Shown in pieces: positions 8,674 to 17,172 of a DNA stretch of 64,000 bases. The DNA lies in NCBI GenBank assembly GCA_049890215.1, contig JBMHBX010000032.1, positions 1 through 64,000 on the forward strand. The letters run 5' to 3'. The translations under genes and the position numbers were made by a program. Below the pieces are notes generated by a model that saw only the letters and a program-made list of their open reading frames with translations, did not search any database and was not told where the DNA came from. This DNA comes from UBA685 sp049890215. GTDB lineage: Bacteria; Pseudomonadota; Alphaproteobacteria; Puniceispirillales; Puniceispirillaceae. Position 1 is the stretch's first letter; each line of letters opens with the position of its first letter.

Positions 8674-9651
8674 ATGAAACCGATCATTATCTTAACAAGG
8701 CAACTGCCTGATTCTGTTGAAACCCGCATGAGAGAGCTGTTTAATGCGCAGTTAAATGAATCTGACAAGGCATTTACCAGAGATGAGCTTATCGAAGCTG
8801 TGCAAAATTGTGATGTTTTGGTGCCAACAGTCACAGATGTGATTGATAAAGACATCATTGAGGCTGCCGGTCCTAAATTAAAGTTAATTGCCTCATTTGG
8901 TGTGGGTGTTGATCATATAGATCTGGCAGCGGCGCATGAAAAAGGCATTACTGTCACAAACACACCCGGGGTTTTGACAGAAGATACCGCAGATGTGGTG
9001 ATGAGCCTGATTTTATCAGTGCCGCGGCGTATTGCCGAAGGAGATGTGCGCGCACGTTCCGGTCAATGGACAGGCTGGTCACCAACAGGCATGCTTGGCC
9101 GCAGAATTAACGGCAAACGCCTTGGCATTGTGGGCATGGGCAATATTGGTGAGGCTGTGGCACGGCGTGCGCGCGGCTTTGGCATGTCTATCCATTATCA
9201 CAACCGTAAGCCTGTTCACCCTAAGTTAGAATCAGAATTAGAAGCCACTTTTTGGGAGTCTCTTGATCAGATGTTGCCACGCATGGATATTGTGTCTGTG
9301 AATTGCCCGTCTACGCCTGCCACGCAAAATCTGTTATCTCGTGACAGATTATCATTATTGCAGCCTCATGCTTATTTGGTGAATTGTGCCAGAGGTGATG
9401 TTATTGACGAAGAGGCGCTGATTGATTTGCTTGCCAATAACGGCATTGCAGGCGCTGGTCTTGATGTCTATCAGAATGAGCCTGATATTCCAGAGCGTCT
9501 GCGTCATCTCAAAAATACGGTTTTGCTGCCTCATATTGGCTCTGCCACCATCGAAGGCCGCCAGGATATGGGCCAAAAAGTGATTATCAATATCCAGACC
9601 TTTATTGATGGCCACACCCCGCCTGATCGTGTTGTTCAGGCAATGCTGTAA
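8674..9651 (+). CDS. D-2-hydroxyacid dehydrogenase (glyoxylate/hydroxypyruvate reductase type)
   Basis: A 325-residue NAD(P)-dependent D-isomer 2-hydroxyacid dehydrogenase. The Rossmann motif GIVGMGNIGEAVARR is near residue 152. The catalytic trio is present: Arg in NCARGDVIDEEAL, Glu in YQNEPDIP, and His in LLPHIGSATIEGR. The N-terminal catalytic lobe has the FGVGVDHIDL and TPGVLTEDTADV blocks usual for glyoxylate/hydroxypyruvate reductases. The exact substrate cannot be read from sequence. It stands alone, divergent from the SH3 gene and convergent with the moeB-like gene. Confidence 0.9.
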   Translation: MKPIIILTRQLPDSVETRMRELFNAQLNESDKAFTRDELIEAVQNCDVLVPTVTDVIDKDIIEAAGPKLKLIASFGVGVDHIDLAAAHEKGITVTNTPGVLTEDTADVVMSLILSVPRRIAEGDVRARSGQWTGWSPTGMLGRRINGKRLGIVGMGNIGEAVARRARGFGMSIHYHNRKPVHPKLESELEATFWESLDQMLPRMDIVSVNCPSTPATQNLLSRDRLSLLQPHAYLVNCARGDVIDEEALIDLLANNGIAGAGLDVYQNEPDIPERLRHLKNTVLLPHIGSATIEGRQDMGQKVIINIQTFIDGHTPPDRVVQAML

Positions 9652-9710
9652 TCACGCGCTCCCAGAAGACGGATAGATTGAAGACTGCCAGATTCAAGGC
9701 TGATAGATGA

Positions 9711-10478
9711 TCATGCACCACATCCGGGGCAATCAGGTTGCTTTCTGGCTTTGATTATCTGTGATTCCCCATGAAGTGCGTCAAATAACAAAAGCTGATT
9801 ATGCAGGCTCTTCCCTGCTTTTGTCTGCCATTTTATCGCCTCAAGAGCTGCCTTTGCACCAAGCATCATCGTCACAGGCCCGGCGATACCCACAGTTGCG
9901 CAATTTGGCACATCCCCCGGCTCTGGTTGCGCCGGGAACAGGCATTCATAACATGCCCCCTCTTCATCCCCTATATGCGGTGCCAAAAGCGCTAATTGTC
10001 CTTCAAAGCGTATCGCGCTGACAAAGATAAGGCTTGTCTGATGGCGCAGGGCCGCACGGCTTGCAAGGATACGGCTTTGCGGATTATCACTTGCATCAAT
10101 GATGATATCATGATCTGCCATCAGATTGTCTGCATTATCATGATCAAATCGTTGTGTCTGTGCTTTGATATCACAATAAGGGTTTTGTGCGCCCGCGATG
10201 GAGGCGGCAAGAGGTGCTTTTTGCTTGCCGATATCATCAGGCCCATAGATAAATTGCCTGTTCAGATTGGTCATATCCACAACATCATCATCTATGATGG
10301 TGATGGTCCCAAAACCGGCGCCTGCCGCCATCATTAAGGCCGGCACCCCAAGGCCGCCTGCACCGATAATGCCAAGCTTTGTGCGGCGCAATATCTCTTG
10401 TCCCTCATCCCCAATTTCAGGCAGGATCAGCTGACGGGCATAACGCGCAATTTCTGTATCACTCAGCCTGTCTGTCAT
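9711..10478 (-). CDS. moeB: HesA/MoeB/ThiF-family sulfur-carrier adenylyltransferase
   Basis: A 255-residue E1-like enzyme that adenylates the C-terminal glycine of a sulfur carrier such as MoaD or ThiS. Visible are the ATP-binding GAGGLGVPALMMAA (about residue 39), the ATP-contacting TNLNRQF, a DASDN motif and two Zn-binding pairs (CYECLFP near residue 180 and CPGCG at the C-terminus). It has no rhodanese domain. Length and motif order fit MoeB; ThiF is the alternative. The start ATG overlaps the dut stop codon by four bases (ATGA), so translation is coupled. Confidence 0.85.
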   Translation of the reverse strand: MTDRLSDTEIARYARQLILPEIGDEGQEILRRTKLGIIGAGGLGVPALMMAAGAGFGTITIIDDDVVDMTNLNRQFIYGPDDIGKQKAPLAASIAGAQNPYCDIKAQTQRFDHDNADNLMADHDIIIDASDNPQSRILASRAALRHQTSLIFVSAIRFEGQLALLAPHIGDEEGACYECLFPAQPEPGDVPNCATVGIAGPVTMMLGAKAALEAIKWQTKAGKSLHNQLLLFDALHGESQIIKARKQPDCPGCGA

Positions 10479-10951
10479 CTTGGCGTTTGTGCCTTTGCCT
10501 CAAGGCCGGTTGACCCAAAGCCTCCTGTGCCACGATCTGTCTCATCAAGGCTGTCTGTGATAACAAATTGTGCTTGTGTGACTTGTGAGATGACCATTTG
10601 TGCGATGCGCATACCATAGGTGATGGTAACCCGCTCTGGCCCGTGATTAATGAGGGCGATTTTGATTTCACCGCGATAATCACTGTCAATGGTCCCGGGG
10701 CTGTTCAGGACAGTGACACCATCACGAAAGGCAAGGCCTGATCGCGGGCGTATCTGTGCTTCATATCCCTCTGGCATAGCGATACAAATGCCGGTTGGCA
10801 CAGCGGCAAAACACCCCGGCTCAATGATAATATCTTGTGCATTGGCTGCCATGATATCCATCCCGGCGGCCCCTTTTGTCTGATAAGCCGGCACAGGCAA
10901 ATCCTGCCCATGAGGCAATTGGCAAATAGGAATATCCAAAATGATTGTCAT
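10475..10951 (-). CDS. dut: dUTP diphosphatase
   Basis: A 158-residue trimeric dUTPase, which hydrolyses dUTP to dUMP and keeps uracil out of DNA. All five family motifs are present: AGMDI, PRSGLA, GTIDSDYRGEIKIAL, RIAQM and the C-terminal RGTGGFGSTG. ATG 10951 (MTIILDIPI) lies one base after the coaBC stop (TGA-G-ATG) and gives the usual length; an upstream in-frame start would overlap coaBC. The coaBC-dut order is widespread in proteobacteria. Confidence 0.95.
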   Translation of the reverse strand: MTIILDIPICQLPHGQDLPVPAYQTKGAAGMDIMAANAQDIIIEPGCFAAVPTGICIAMPEGYEAQIRPRSGLAFRDGVTVLNSPGTIDSDYRGEIKIALINHGPERVTITYGMRIAQMVISQVTQAQFVITDSLDETDRGTGGFGSTGLEAKAQTPR

Positions 10952-10952
10952 C

Positions 10953-12419
10953 TCAACAAGGCTCTTTTTTTGTTTCAGTCTCAAAAAAGCTTATAATTTC
11001 ACCAACAAGACGTTGTGACAAGGCCTCTTTGCTTTGCGTCTCCCATCTTGTCTCTTCGCCGTCACGAATCAAAGTCAGCTGGTTATCCTGTGCGCCAAAG
11101 ACGGCCTTATCTTTGGTGATTTCATTTACCATCATCCAGTCACATCCTTTGCGTGCGCGTTTGGCAATGGCGGCGCTGATGACATTCTCTGTTTCTGCCG
11201 CAAAGCCAATCACAAGCAAAGGCCGCTCATCACAAAATGACAAGCTTTTGAGGATATCAGGATTTTCAGCCAATTCTAATTGCGGCGGTGCATGATTATC
11301 TGCTTTTTTCAGCTTTTGATGGGAGGCGCCAACAACATGCCAGTCAGCCACCGCAGCGGTACATATCGCCACATCACAAGGAAGAGACGATAAGGCAGCC
11401 TCATACATTTGCTGTGCTGTCATCACGTCAACAAGGCTGACATCACGCGGCGCCTCAAGCTCAGTCGGACCGGAAATTAACGTCACATCGGCTCCTGCCG
11501 CCGCACAGGCCGCCGCAATGGCATATCCCTGCTTGCCGGATGAATGATTAGAAATATAGCGCACCCCGTCCACAGGCTCTCTTGTCGGGCCGGCTGTCAC
11601 CATAATATGCCTGCCGGATAAAGGCAGGCGCCCCTTTGGCGGCGGCGTGCCTGTTTGTGGCAGTTGGGCGATAATATCTGCTACCTCTGCCATGCGCCCT
11701 GCGCCAATTTCACCACAGGCTGTATCACCAACCGCAGGGCCTATTTGCTTTGCGCCTCTGTGGCGTAATTTAGCGCAATTTTCCTGTGTGACAGGCTGCG
11801 CCCACATCACAGGATTCATCGCCGGCACAAAATATAAAGGTGCCTCAGAGGCAAGACATAAAGTGCTTGCCAAATCATCTGCCAGACCTGTGGCAATTTT
11901 CGCGATAAAATTACCTGTTGCCGGCGCCACCAGAACAATATCAGCTTCTCTGGCAAGGCGTATATGGCCCATCTCCTGCTCATCTGTCAGCGAAAACAGT
12001 TCTGTATAGACTTTCTCACCTGTCAGAGCTGACACAGATAAAGCTGTGATAAATTCCTGTGCTGATTGTGTCATGACGGCGCGCACCTGCCATCCGGCAT
12101 CCATCATACGCCGCGCCAGCTCAAGCGATTTATAACACGCAATGCCACCTGTGATGATCAATAAACAAACTGGCTTATGCTGACTGTCTTTTCCGGTAAT
12201 ATGATGATCATCTGTTTTTTGTATCTCAAAACTGTGATCATCAAGCACATAACCACGCCGCCTCAGATCTCTTGCTAACAAACTGCGTTTATTGACAGGC
12301 ATAGCCTGCCTTGCCACATAATTTGACAATGCAGACGGCCCCACACCCAATGCCTGTGCAAGCGCCCGCCGCCCGCCATAAAGAGTCAGAATTTTTTCAA
12401 AAGCATGATCAAATGACAT
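10953..12419 (-). CDS. coaBC: Phosphopantothenoylcysteine decarboxylase/synthetase with N-terminal helix-turn-helix
   Basis: A bifunctional CoaBC of coenzyme A synthesis. The CoaC half has ITGGIACYKSLELARRM, the His of GHIRLAREADIVLVAPATGN, PAMNPVMW and the catalytic Cys in TACGEIGAGRMAE. The CoaB half has VTAGPTREPVDGVRYISNHSSGKQG. ATG 12419 (MSFDHAFEK) is chosen over the GTG at 12431. Unusually, about 75 residues precede the CoaC domain and resemble a Cro/XRE-type DNA-binding domain (RRALAQALGVGPSALSNYVAR). The frame is continuous, so this is a fusion. TCACAAA repeats lie just upstream and could be its target. Confidence 0.93.
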   Translation of the reverse strand: MSFDHAFEKILTLYGGRRALAQALGVGPSALSNYVARQAMPVNKRSLLARDLRRRGYVLDDHSFEIQKTDDHHITGKDSQHKPVCLLIITGGIACYKSLELARRMMDAGWQVRAVMTQSAQEFITALSVSALTGEKVYTELFSLTDEQEMGHIRLAREADIVLVAPATGNFIAKIATGLADDLASTLCLASEAPLYFVPAMNPVMWAQPVTQENCAKLRHRGAKQIGPAVGDTACGEIGAGRMAEVADIIAQLPQTGTPPPKGRLPLSGRHIMVTAGPTREPVDGVRYISNHSSGKQGYAIAAACAAAGADVTLISGPTELEAPRDVSLVDVMTAQQMYEAALSSLPCDVAICTAAVADWHVVGASHQKLKKADNHAPPQLELAENPDILKSLSFCDERPLLVIGFAAETENVISAAIAKRARKGCDWMMVNEITKDKAVFGAQDNQLTLIRDGEETRWETQSKEALSQRLVGEIISFFETETKKEPC

Positions 12420-12453
12420 CTCACAGCTCACATCTCATAATATGGCGCATATT

Positions 12454-12488
12454 TCACAAAAATCAGAGGTGTCACAAAAAATTTGTGA
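12454..12488. promoter_or_regulatory. TCACAAA half-sites with a perfect inverted repeat upstream of coaBC
   Basis: TCACAAA-AAA-TTTGTGA at 12472-12488 is a perfect 7-bp inverted repeat with a 3-bp spacer. Another TCACAAA lies in the same orientation 18 bp away at 12454-12460, and an ATTGTGAA occurs at 12533-12540. They sit in the A/T-rich gap between ubiB and coaBC. A role as the operator for the HTH domain fused to CoaBC is inference. Confidence 0.45.
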
Positions 12489-12523
12489 AAATGCCACGAT
12501 ATTTAGCGAAATTTATGCATAAC

Positions 12524-14053
12524 CTATGAATAATTGTGAACGATAATCCACAAAATGGCAATAAAAACCGCACCCATTGTGAATGAGGACAGTGATTTTT
12601 GTGGTTTTTGTGAAACAGGCTGCTCTTTTGCCTCTTCTGATTCAAGCCGGTCAAGAATCACAGGCACAAGACGCGCAAAGCGCATGATCTGGTGTCTGGC
12701 GTCATTGAGTAATTTTTCTGGATTTGTTTGCGCTTTAATCCAGTCAGCGGCAAAGGGGCGTGACAAGGCCCACATATCAGCTGCCGGATTTAACTGGCGC
12801 GCCACCCCTTCTGCCATCACAATGGTCTTTTGCAACAGGTTAAATTGCGGTTGTACTGCGATATCAAAGCGTGTGGAGATTTTTAAGATCTGTCCCATTA
12901 TCTGCCCAAGAGACACATCGCCTATCATCTTGCCTAATAAAGGCTCAATCACAGCGCGTATATTTTGCGAGAACAGATGGAGTGGCACATCATGGCTAAT
13001 CATACCTGCCTCAGCATGAAGGCGGGCGACCTCATCATAATCTCTGTCTAAAATAGCGATCATTAACCTGCCTAAAAACAGCCTGTCCTGCGGCGCCAGA
13101 TGGCCCATAATCCCAAAATCGATAGGGACAAGAAGCCCGTCCTTATCAACAAACACATTGCCGGGGTGCATATCTGCGTGAAAATAGCCGTCACGAAACA
13201 CCTGATTAAAAAAACTGGCCGCCGCTGCTTTGGTTAATTGTTCAATATCATGACCTTGCGCCACCAGCCCGTCTATATCATCAAGCCTCAGCCCGTCCAC
13301 CCATTGGCTGACAAGCATCGTTTGCGTGCAATATTCAAGATACATTGACGGGATACGAATGCCTTCATCTTGTGCTAAATTTTCGGCCAGCCTGCCACCT
13401 GCGGCTGCTTCCATGCGCAAATCAAGCTCAATTTCGCATAATTGCTCAAATTCACGGACAGCCTCAACAAGCCGCAGACGCGCCAGAGCAGGTGTCAGCC
13501 GTGAGACCAATTCAGCCATGCCCAAAAAGAAATCAATATCTTTGCGCATATGCCTGCCAATATCAGGGCGCAGTAATTTCACCGCCACCACCTCACCAGT
13601 GGCAAGGGTGGCTTTGTGCACTTGTGCGATCGAGGCCGCCGCCACAGGCACATCATCAAACACAGGAAAAACAGTCTCCAAAGGCGCTTGCAGGGCAGCC
13701 TCAATTTGCCGGCGTGCCAGTCTGGCAGAAAAAGGCGGCAGCCTGTCTTGTAATTCTGATAAGCCAAGCGCCAGTTCAGGGCCAATCAAATCAGCTCTGG
13801 TTGATAAAGCCTGCCCGAATTTGATAAAGCCAGGCCCTAATCTTTGCAGTGCATTACATAAGGCCACACCGGCATCTGTCTCTATCCTGCCAAAGGTGAT
13901 GGCTTTATCAGCAATCAGGCACAAACGGCGCAGCCATGGCGGCAAAATCGTGATTCGCGCCAGATGGTGAAGCGCGCCTGCCCTGCCAAGATTCCACCCG
14001 ATAACAGGCAGCCTGACAATCAGCTTGAGCGTAAGCAGGGCAGACGCAAACAT
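12524..14053 (-). CDS. ubiB: Ubiquinone biosynthesis accessory protein UbiB (ABC1/ADCK-type atypical kinase)
   Basis: A 509-residue member of the UbiB/COQ8 family, a membrane-bound kinase-like ATPase that supports ubiquinone synthesis. The family-specific KxGQ helix is present as KFGQALSTRADLIG (about residue 77). The kinase-like core follows with the Ala-rich nucleotide loop AAASIAQVHKA, HADMHPGNVFV and IDFGIMG (in place of HRD and DFG). A C-terminal hydrophobic helix (FTMGAVFIAILWIIVH) anchors it. The ubiE stop and ubiB start overlap as TGATG, so they are translationally coupled. Confidence 0.95.
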   Translation of the reverse strand: MFASALLTLKLIVRLPVIGWNLGRAGALHHLARITILPPWLRRLCLIADKAITFGRIETDAGVALCNALQRLGPGFIKFGQALSTRADLIGPELALGLSELQDRLPPFSARLARRQIEAALQAPLETVFPVFDDVPVAAASIAQVHKATLATGEVVAVKLLRPDIGRHMRKDIDFFLGMAELVSRLTPALARLRLVEAVREFEQLCEIELDLRMEAAAGGRLAENLAQDEGIRIPSMYLEYCTQTMLVSQWVDGLRLDDIDGLVAQGHDIEQLTKAAAASFFNQVFRDGYFHADMHPGNVFVDKDGLLVPIDFGIMGHLAPQDRLFLGRLMIAILDRDYDEVARLHAEAGMISHDVPLHLFSQNIRAVIEPLLGKMIGDVSLGQIMGQILKISTRFDIAVQPQFNLLQKTIVMAEGVARQLNPAADMWALSRPFAADWIKAQTNPEKLLNDARHQIMRFARLVPVILDRLESEEAKEQPVSQKPQKSLSSFTMGAVFIAILWIIVHNYS

Positions 14054-14793
14054 CAGTCTAATTTCCAGCCGGAATGTATCGCAGCGATACCTCCTGACAA
14101 ATTACGAAACCGCACTTGCGCAAAGCCGGCTGAATTCATCATATCCGCCAAATGATACTGATCAGGGAACTGGCGGATGGATTCAACCAGATATTGATAA
14201 GATTCTCTGTCTTTTGCGACTATCTGCCCCATCTGAGGCAATACCTTGAATGACCATTCATCATATATTTTTGCTAATAACGCATTTTCCACATGAGAGA
14301 ATTCAAGACAGCAGAACCGCCCGCCCGGCTTCAGGACGCGATAGATATCCTGCAAAGCGATATCCCGGTTTGTGACATTGCGCAGACCAAAGGCGATGGT
14401 CACCCTGTCAAAAGACTGATCATCAAAGGGCAAAGCCTCTGCATTGCCAACAACCCATGATAATCTGTCTGCATAAGGGCGCATGACCTGCCTGTCTTGT
14501 CCGGCTGCCAGCATATCTTCATTGATATCACAAATGGTTGCCTGATGGCCGCCTCTTTTCAAAAAGCGCAACGCAACATCACCTGTGCCTCCTGCTAAAT
14601 CAAGCAATGACTGTTGAGGTTGCGGGGCGAGCCAGTCCATCAGGCTCTCTTTCCATAAACGGTGAACACCAACCGACATCAAATCATTCATGATATCGTA
14701 ATTTTTCGCAACAGACGAAAACACATCTTTGACCAGTGATTCTTTTTGCGCTTTTGGCACGCTTTGAAATCCGAAATCTACCTGCTCTGTCAT
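14053..14793 (-). CDS. ubiE: Demethylmenaquinone/2-polyprenyl-benzoquinol methyltransferase
   Basis: A 246-residue SAM-dependent C-methyltransferase of ubiquinone (and menaquinone) synthesis. UbiE signatures are visible: NYDIMNDLMSVGVHRLWKE, the SAM-binding LDLAGGTGDVALRFL, and GLRNVTNRDIALQDIYRVLKPGG. ATG 14793 (MTEQVDFGF) has GGAG nine bases upstream and gives the usual length. A GTG at 14844 would add 17 charged residues and has no clear ribosome-binding site. It is the first gene of the ubiE-ubiB-coaBC-dut-moeB run, divergent from mutM. Confidence 0.95.
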   Translation of the reverse strand: MTEQVDFGFQSVPKAQKESLVKDVFSSVAKNYDIMNDLMSVGVHRLWKESLMDWLAPQPQQSLLDLAGGTGDVALRFLKRGGHQATICDINEDMLAAGQDRQVMRPYADRLSWVVGNAEALPFDDQSFDRVTIAFGLRNVTNRDIALQDIYRVLKPGGRFCCLEFSHVENALLAKIYDEWSFKVLPQMGQIVAKDRESYQYLVESIRQFPDQYHLADMMNSAGFAQVRFRNLSGGIAAIHSGWKLD

Positions 14794-15051
14794 TGTCTTT
14801 TGCTCCGGCGCCTTTTGTTGCGGCGCTTTATCATCTGCCGCCACCTTGTCATAAAGTATTTATCATAAACATTTTGCCATTAACATTTTGTCATGAAGAT
14901 TACATGTCACTCATAATGAACATCTCTCATCATGACATGGCCAGGCTTATGACTTAACGTGGCTCATAGATTGATTTAGTCTAGCTATGGTCTAAATGCA
15001 ATGAAAGCAAAGACAATTTGCCATAATAGTTAGCGGAAAGGGCGGCCTTCC

Positions 15052-15957
15052 ATGCCTGAATTGCCAGAGGTTGAGACAGTCAGAACAGCTTTAGCCGAAG
15101 TGATGACAAGCGCTGTTATCACAAAGGCAGAGATAAGACGCCCTGACCTTCGATGGCCATTACCCGCAGATCTCGGGCCAAAAATCACAAATCAGACAAT
15201 AAAATTTGTTTCACGCCGTGCCAAGGGCATGGTGATTGGCATTGGCGATTATGCCCTATTATGGCATTTGGGCATGTCAGGCTCGATCCAAATCTCTGCC
15301 CACAAGCCAAACAGCAAACCTCATGATCATATAGAATTAACCATAAAGAGTGCCGGCACCAGTGATCACAATGATGGTCACAATGATGATGATACCCATT
15401 ATATCACCTATCATGATCCGCGCCGATTCGGCTATGTTGACCTTGTCAGCCTGTCTGATTTGCGCCGCCATCCAAGCATGAGCGCGCTTGGCCCTGAACC
15501 TGTTGCCATCACTGATTCGCACAGCGCCGCACTTGGTCAATATCTTGATCTTCACACCCTCGATATGGCGCATTTGCAAACCTGCCTGTCAGCCTGCCGG
15601 GCGCCTGTGAAATCTGCCTTGCTTGATCAGCGCAAAATCGCAGGGCTAGGCAATATCTATGTGTGCGAAGCGCTGTATCGTGCCGGCATATCGCCGCGCC
15701 GCAGATCAGATACCATCAAAGGCAAACGCACAGAGCGCCTGATGGAAGCCATAGGCTCAGTTCTGCATGATGCTATATTGCAAGGTGGCACCTCACTTCG
15801 TGATCACAAACAGCCAGATGGTAAATTGGGCTATTTTGTCCAGTCTCTTGATGTCTATGGCAGGCAGGGCGCCCCCTGCCATCACTGCCAAAGCCCGATT
15901 GCCATCATAAAGCAGTCAGGGCGCAGTAGTTTTTATTGCCCGCGCTGTCAAAGATAG
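15052..15957 (+). CDS. mutM: Formamidopyrimidine-DNA glycosylase
   Basis: A 301-residue Fpg/MutM, which excises 8-oxoguanine and ring-opened purines. The catalytic N-terminus MPELPEVETVR (Pro2 and Glu3 after Met removal) fixes the start at ATG 15052. Other family parts are LLWHLGMSGSIQI, the H2TH region with LLDQRKIAGLGNIYVCEAL, and a C-terminal zinc finger of two Cys pairs (CHHC...CPRC). An insert around residues 100-120 (SAGTSDHNDGHNDDDTHY) is Asp/His-rich and longer than in many homologues. It is divergent from ubiE. Confidence 0.96.
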   Translation: MPELPEVETVRTALAEVMTSAVITKAEIRRPDLRWPLPADLGPKITNQTIKFVSRRAKGMVIGIGDYALLWHLGMSGSIQISAHKPNSKPHDHIELTIKSAGTSDHNDGHNDDDTHYITYHDPRRFGYVDLVSLSDLRRHPSMSALGPEPVAITDSHSAALGQYLDLHTLDMAHLQTCLSACRAPVKSALLDQRKIAGLGNIYVCEALYRAGISPRRRSDTIKGKRTERLMEAIGSVLHDAILQGGTSLRDHKQPDGKLGYFVQSLDVYGRQGAPCHHCQSPIAIIKQSGRSSFYCPRCQR

Positions 15958-15969
15958 ATAGGCTGTCGG

Positions 15970-16398
15970 ATGAGATATCCAGATGACAGGTGTTATATGA
16001 TGCGGCTAATTCTTCGGGCGATCACATCTTTGGGGCGTATGATGGCTGCCACAATATGGCTGACGACCATGGCCTTGTGGTTAAGCTTGTCAGTGGCAAG
16101 GGCTGAAACAGCCTGGGTTGGCGATTTGCCAGTGCCTGATGATGCCCTGATTGAGACAACTTCAGCCGTCAATTTTGATTCGCCCTCAGGACGGATTATC
16201 AGCTTTACCTTCTATAGCGATAAATCAGAAGATGCCATCACACAATTTTATCAGGGCAGGCTAGCAGAGCTTGGCTGGCAGTCCCATGGCACAGCCTTTC
16301 ACCGCGGGTCTGAAACATTGCAAATTCTGCCGTCAGGCGCAGGTGACGGCTCACGCAACGCCTATCTTGTAACCGTTGGGCCAAAACAAAGCGAATAA
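15970..16398 (+). CDS. Small exported protein of unknown function
   Basis: 142 residues from ATG 15970; ATGs at 16000 and 16003 are alternatives. A hydrophobic stretch (about residues 24-44, ending SVARAETAW) is a probable signal peptide, so the mature protein is about 95 residues and periplasmic. The mature part begins LPVPDDALIETTSAVNFDSPSGRIISFTFYSDKSEDAITQFY, a pattern seen in small secreted alpha/beta proteins of alphaproteobacteria, but no named family is recognised with confidence. It lies 12 bp after mutM and may be co-transcribed with it. Confidence 0.75.
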   Translation: MRYPDDRCYMMRLILRAITSLGRMMAATIWLTTMALWLSLSVARAETAWVGDLPVPDDALIETTSAVNFDSPSGRIISFTFYSDKSEDAITQFYQGRLAELGWQSHGTAFHRGSETLQILPSGAGDGSRNAYLVTVGPKQSE

Positions 16399-16433
16399 GC
16401 CGCCTTGATGCTTGTTAAAAATGGCGAAAACGC

Positions 16434-16462
16434 TTGACTAGCGTGACGCATAGCCATATAAG
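16434..16462 (+). promoter_or_regulatory. Sigma-70-type promoter for rpsT
   Basis: TTGACT at 16434-16439, a 17-bp spacer and TATAAG at 16457-16462 form a near-consensus promoter about 40 bp upstream of the rpsT start codon. Confidence 0.8.
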
Positions 16463-16501
16463 ACCGCTTCAAGTTTTGAAAATTATATATGAGGGCCACC
16501 A

Positions 16502-16768
16502 ATGGCAAATCATAAGTCTGCAAAAAAGCGTATCATCAGAAACGCAAAACGCGCTGAAGTAAATGGCGCACGCATTGGCCGTATCCGTACCTTTATCAAA
16601 AAGGTCGAATCAGCAATTTCTGCCGGTGACAAAGACGCTGCACAAACAGCTCTGCGCGAAGCACAGCCAGAAATCATGCGCGGCGTCAGCCGTGGTGTGT
16701 TGCATAAAAACACAGCGTCAAGAAAGATGTCACGCCTGTCAGCCAGAGTGAAAGCAGTCTCTGCTTAA
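16502..16768 (+). CDS. rpsT: 30S ribosomal protein S20
   Basis: An 88-residue basic protein with the typical S20 start MANHKSAKKRIIRNAKRAEVN and helical Lys/Arg-rich body ending LSARVKAVSA. It binds the 5' and 3' minor domains of 16S rRNA. GAGGG precedes the ATG at 16502. It has its own strong promoter upstream and a terminator downstream, so it is a single-gene transcript next to dnaA, a common arrangement in alphaproteobacteria. Confidence 0.97.
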   Translation: MANHKSAKKRIIRNAKRAEVNGARIGRIRTFIKKVESAISAGDKDAAQTALREAQPEIMRGVSRGVLHKNTASRKMSRLSARVKAVSA

Positions 16769-16812
16769 CAAAGTCGCTCACAAGCGCTCATCTGTCATAT
16801 GACATTAAAATG

Positions 16813-16842
16813 AAGGCTGCCTGAAACAGGCGGCCTTTTTTT
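16813..16842 (+). terminator. Rho-independent terminator after rpsT
   Basis: AAGGCTGCCTG pairs with CAGGCGGCCTT (one G-U pair) around an AAA loop and runs directly into a T-tract. Confidence 0.9.
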
Positions 16843-17172
16843 ATGGCCGTCACCTCATCCTTTTCAAAATCACACAAACGCAGGACGGGGTCATTTCGAT
16901 TCGAATCACCTTTTTTGAGATGAGCTATCTTTTTGCCTTATTCAAAGGTGCCGGAGAGCTGATTTTGACCGAAAATATGTCAAGCGAAAAGATGTGATAA
17001 TTTGCAAAAATATTTGCATGAATCGCCTTATTGGGCACTTGCTATCTTTCGTTTTTTTATCTTACTATTATCGCCTGTGAGATAGCGCTATCACCTGTGC
17101 GAAAGACCGGCTCAAGGTCAGCATAAGCCACATCTCAGTTGAATGAAATTCGAAGTTTAGTGGCGGCATGTA
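16843..17172 (+). promoter_or_regulatory. dnaA upstream region with GANTC sites and an ATTTGCA repeat
   Basis: 330 bp without a gene. It contains GATTCGAATC at 16898-16907, two abutting GANTC (CcrM-type) sites in a perfect palindrome, and a third GANTC at 17020-17024. TGCAAA-AATA-TTTGCA at 17003-17018 is an inverted repeat, and its AAAATATTTGCA part is repeated exactly upstream of dnaN. No cluster of DnaA boxes was found, so this does not look like oriC. The start ATG at 17173 has only a weak ribosome-binding site. Confidence 0.5.

Noticed and set aside
13326..13970. 214-codon open frame antisense to ubiB
   Set aside because: It lies wholly inside a clear ubiB gene on the opposite strand, and its product is Ser/Ala/Arg-rich without family features.
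16843..17172. Chromosome origin next to dnaA
   Set aside because: No cluster of DnaA-box-like nonamers was seen; the palindromes present are GANTC and ATTTGCA types. Alphaproteobacterial origins are often away from dnaA.
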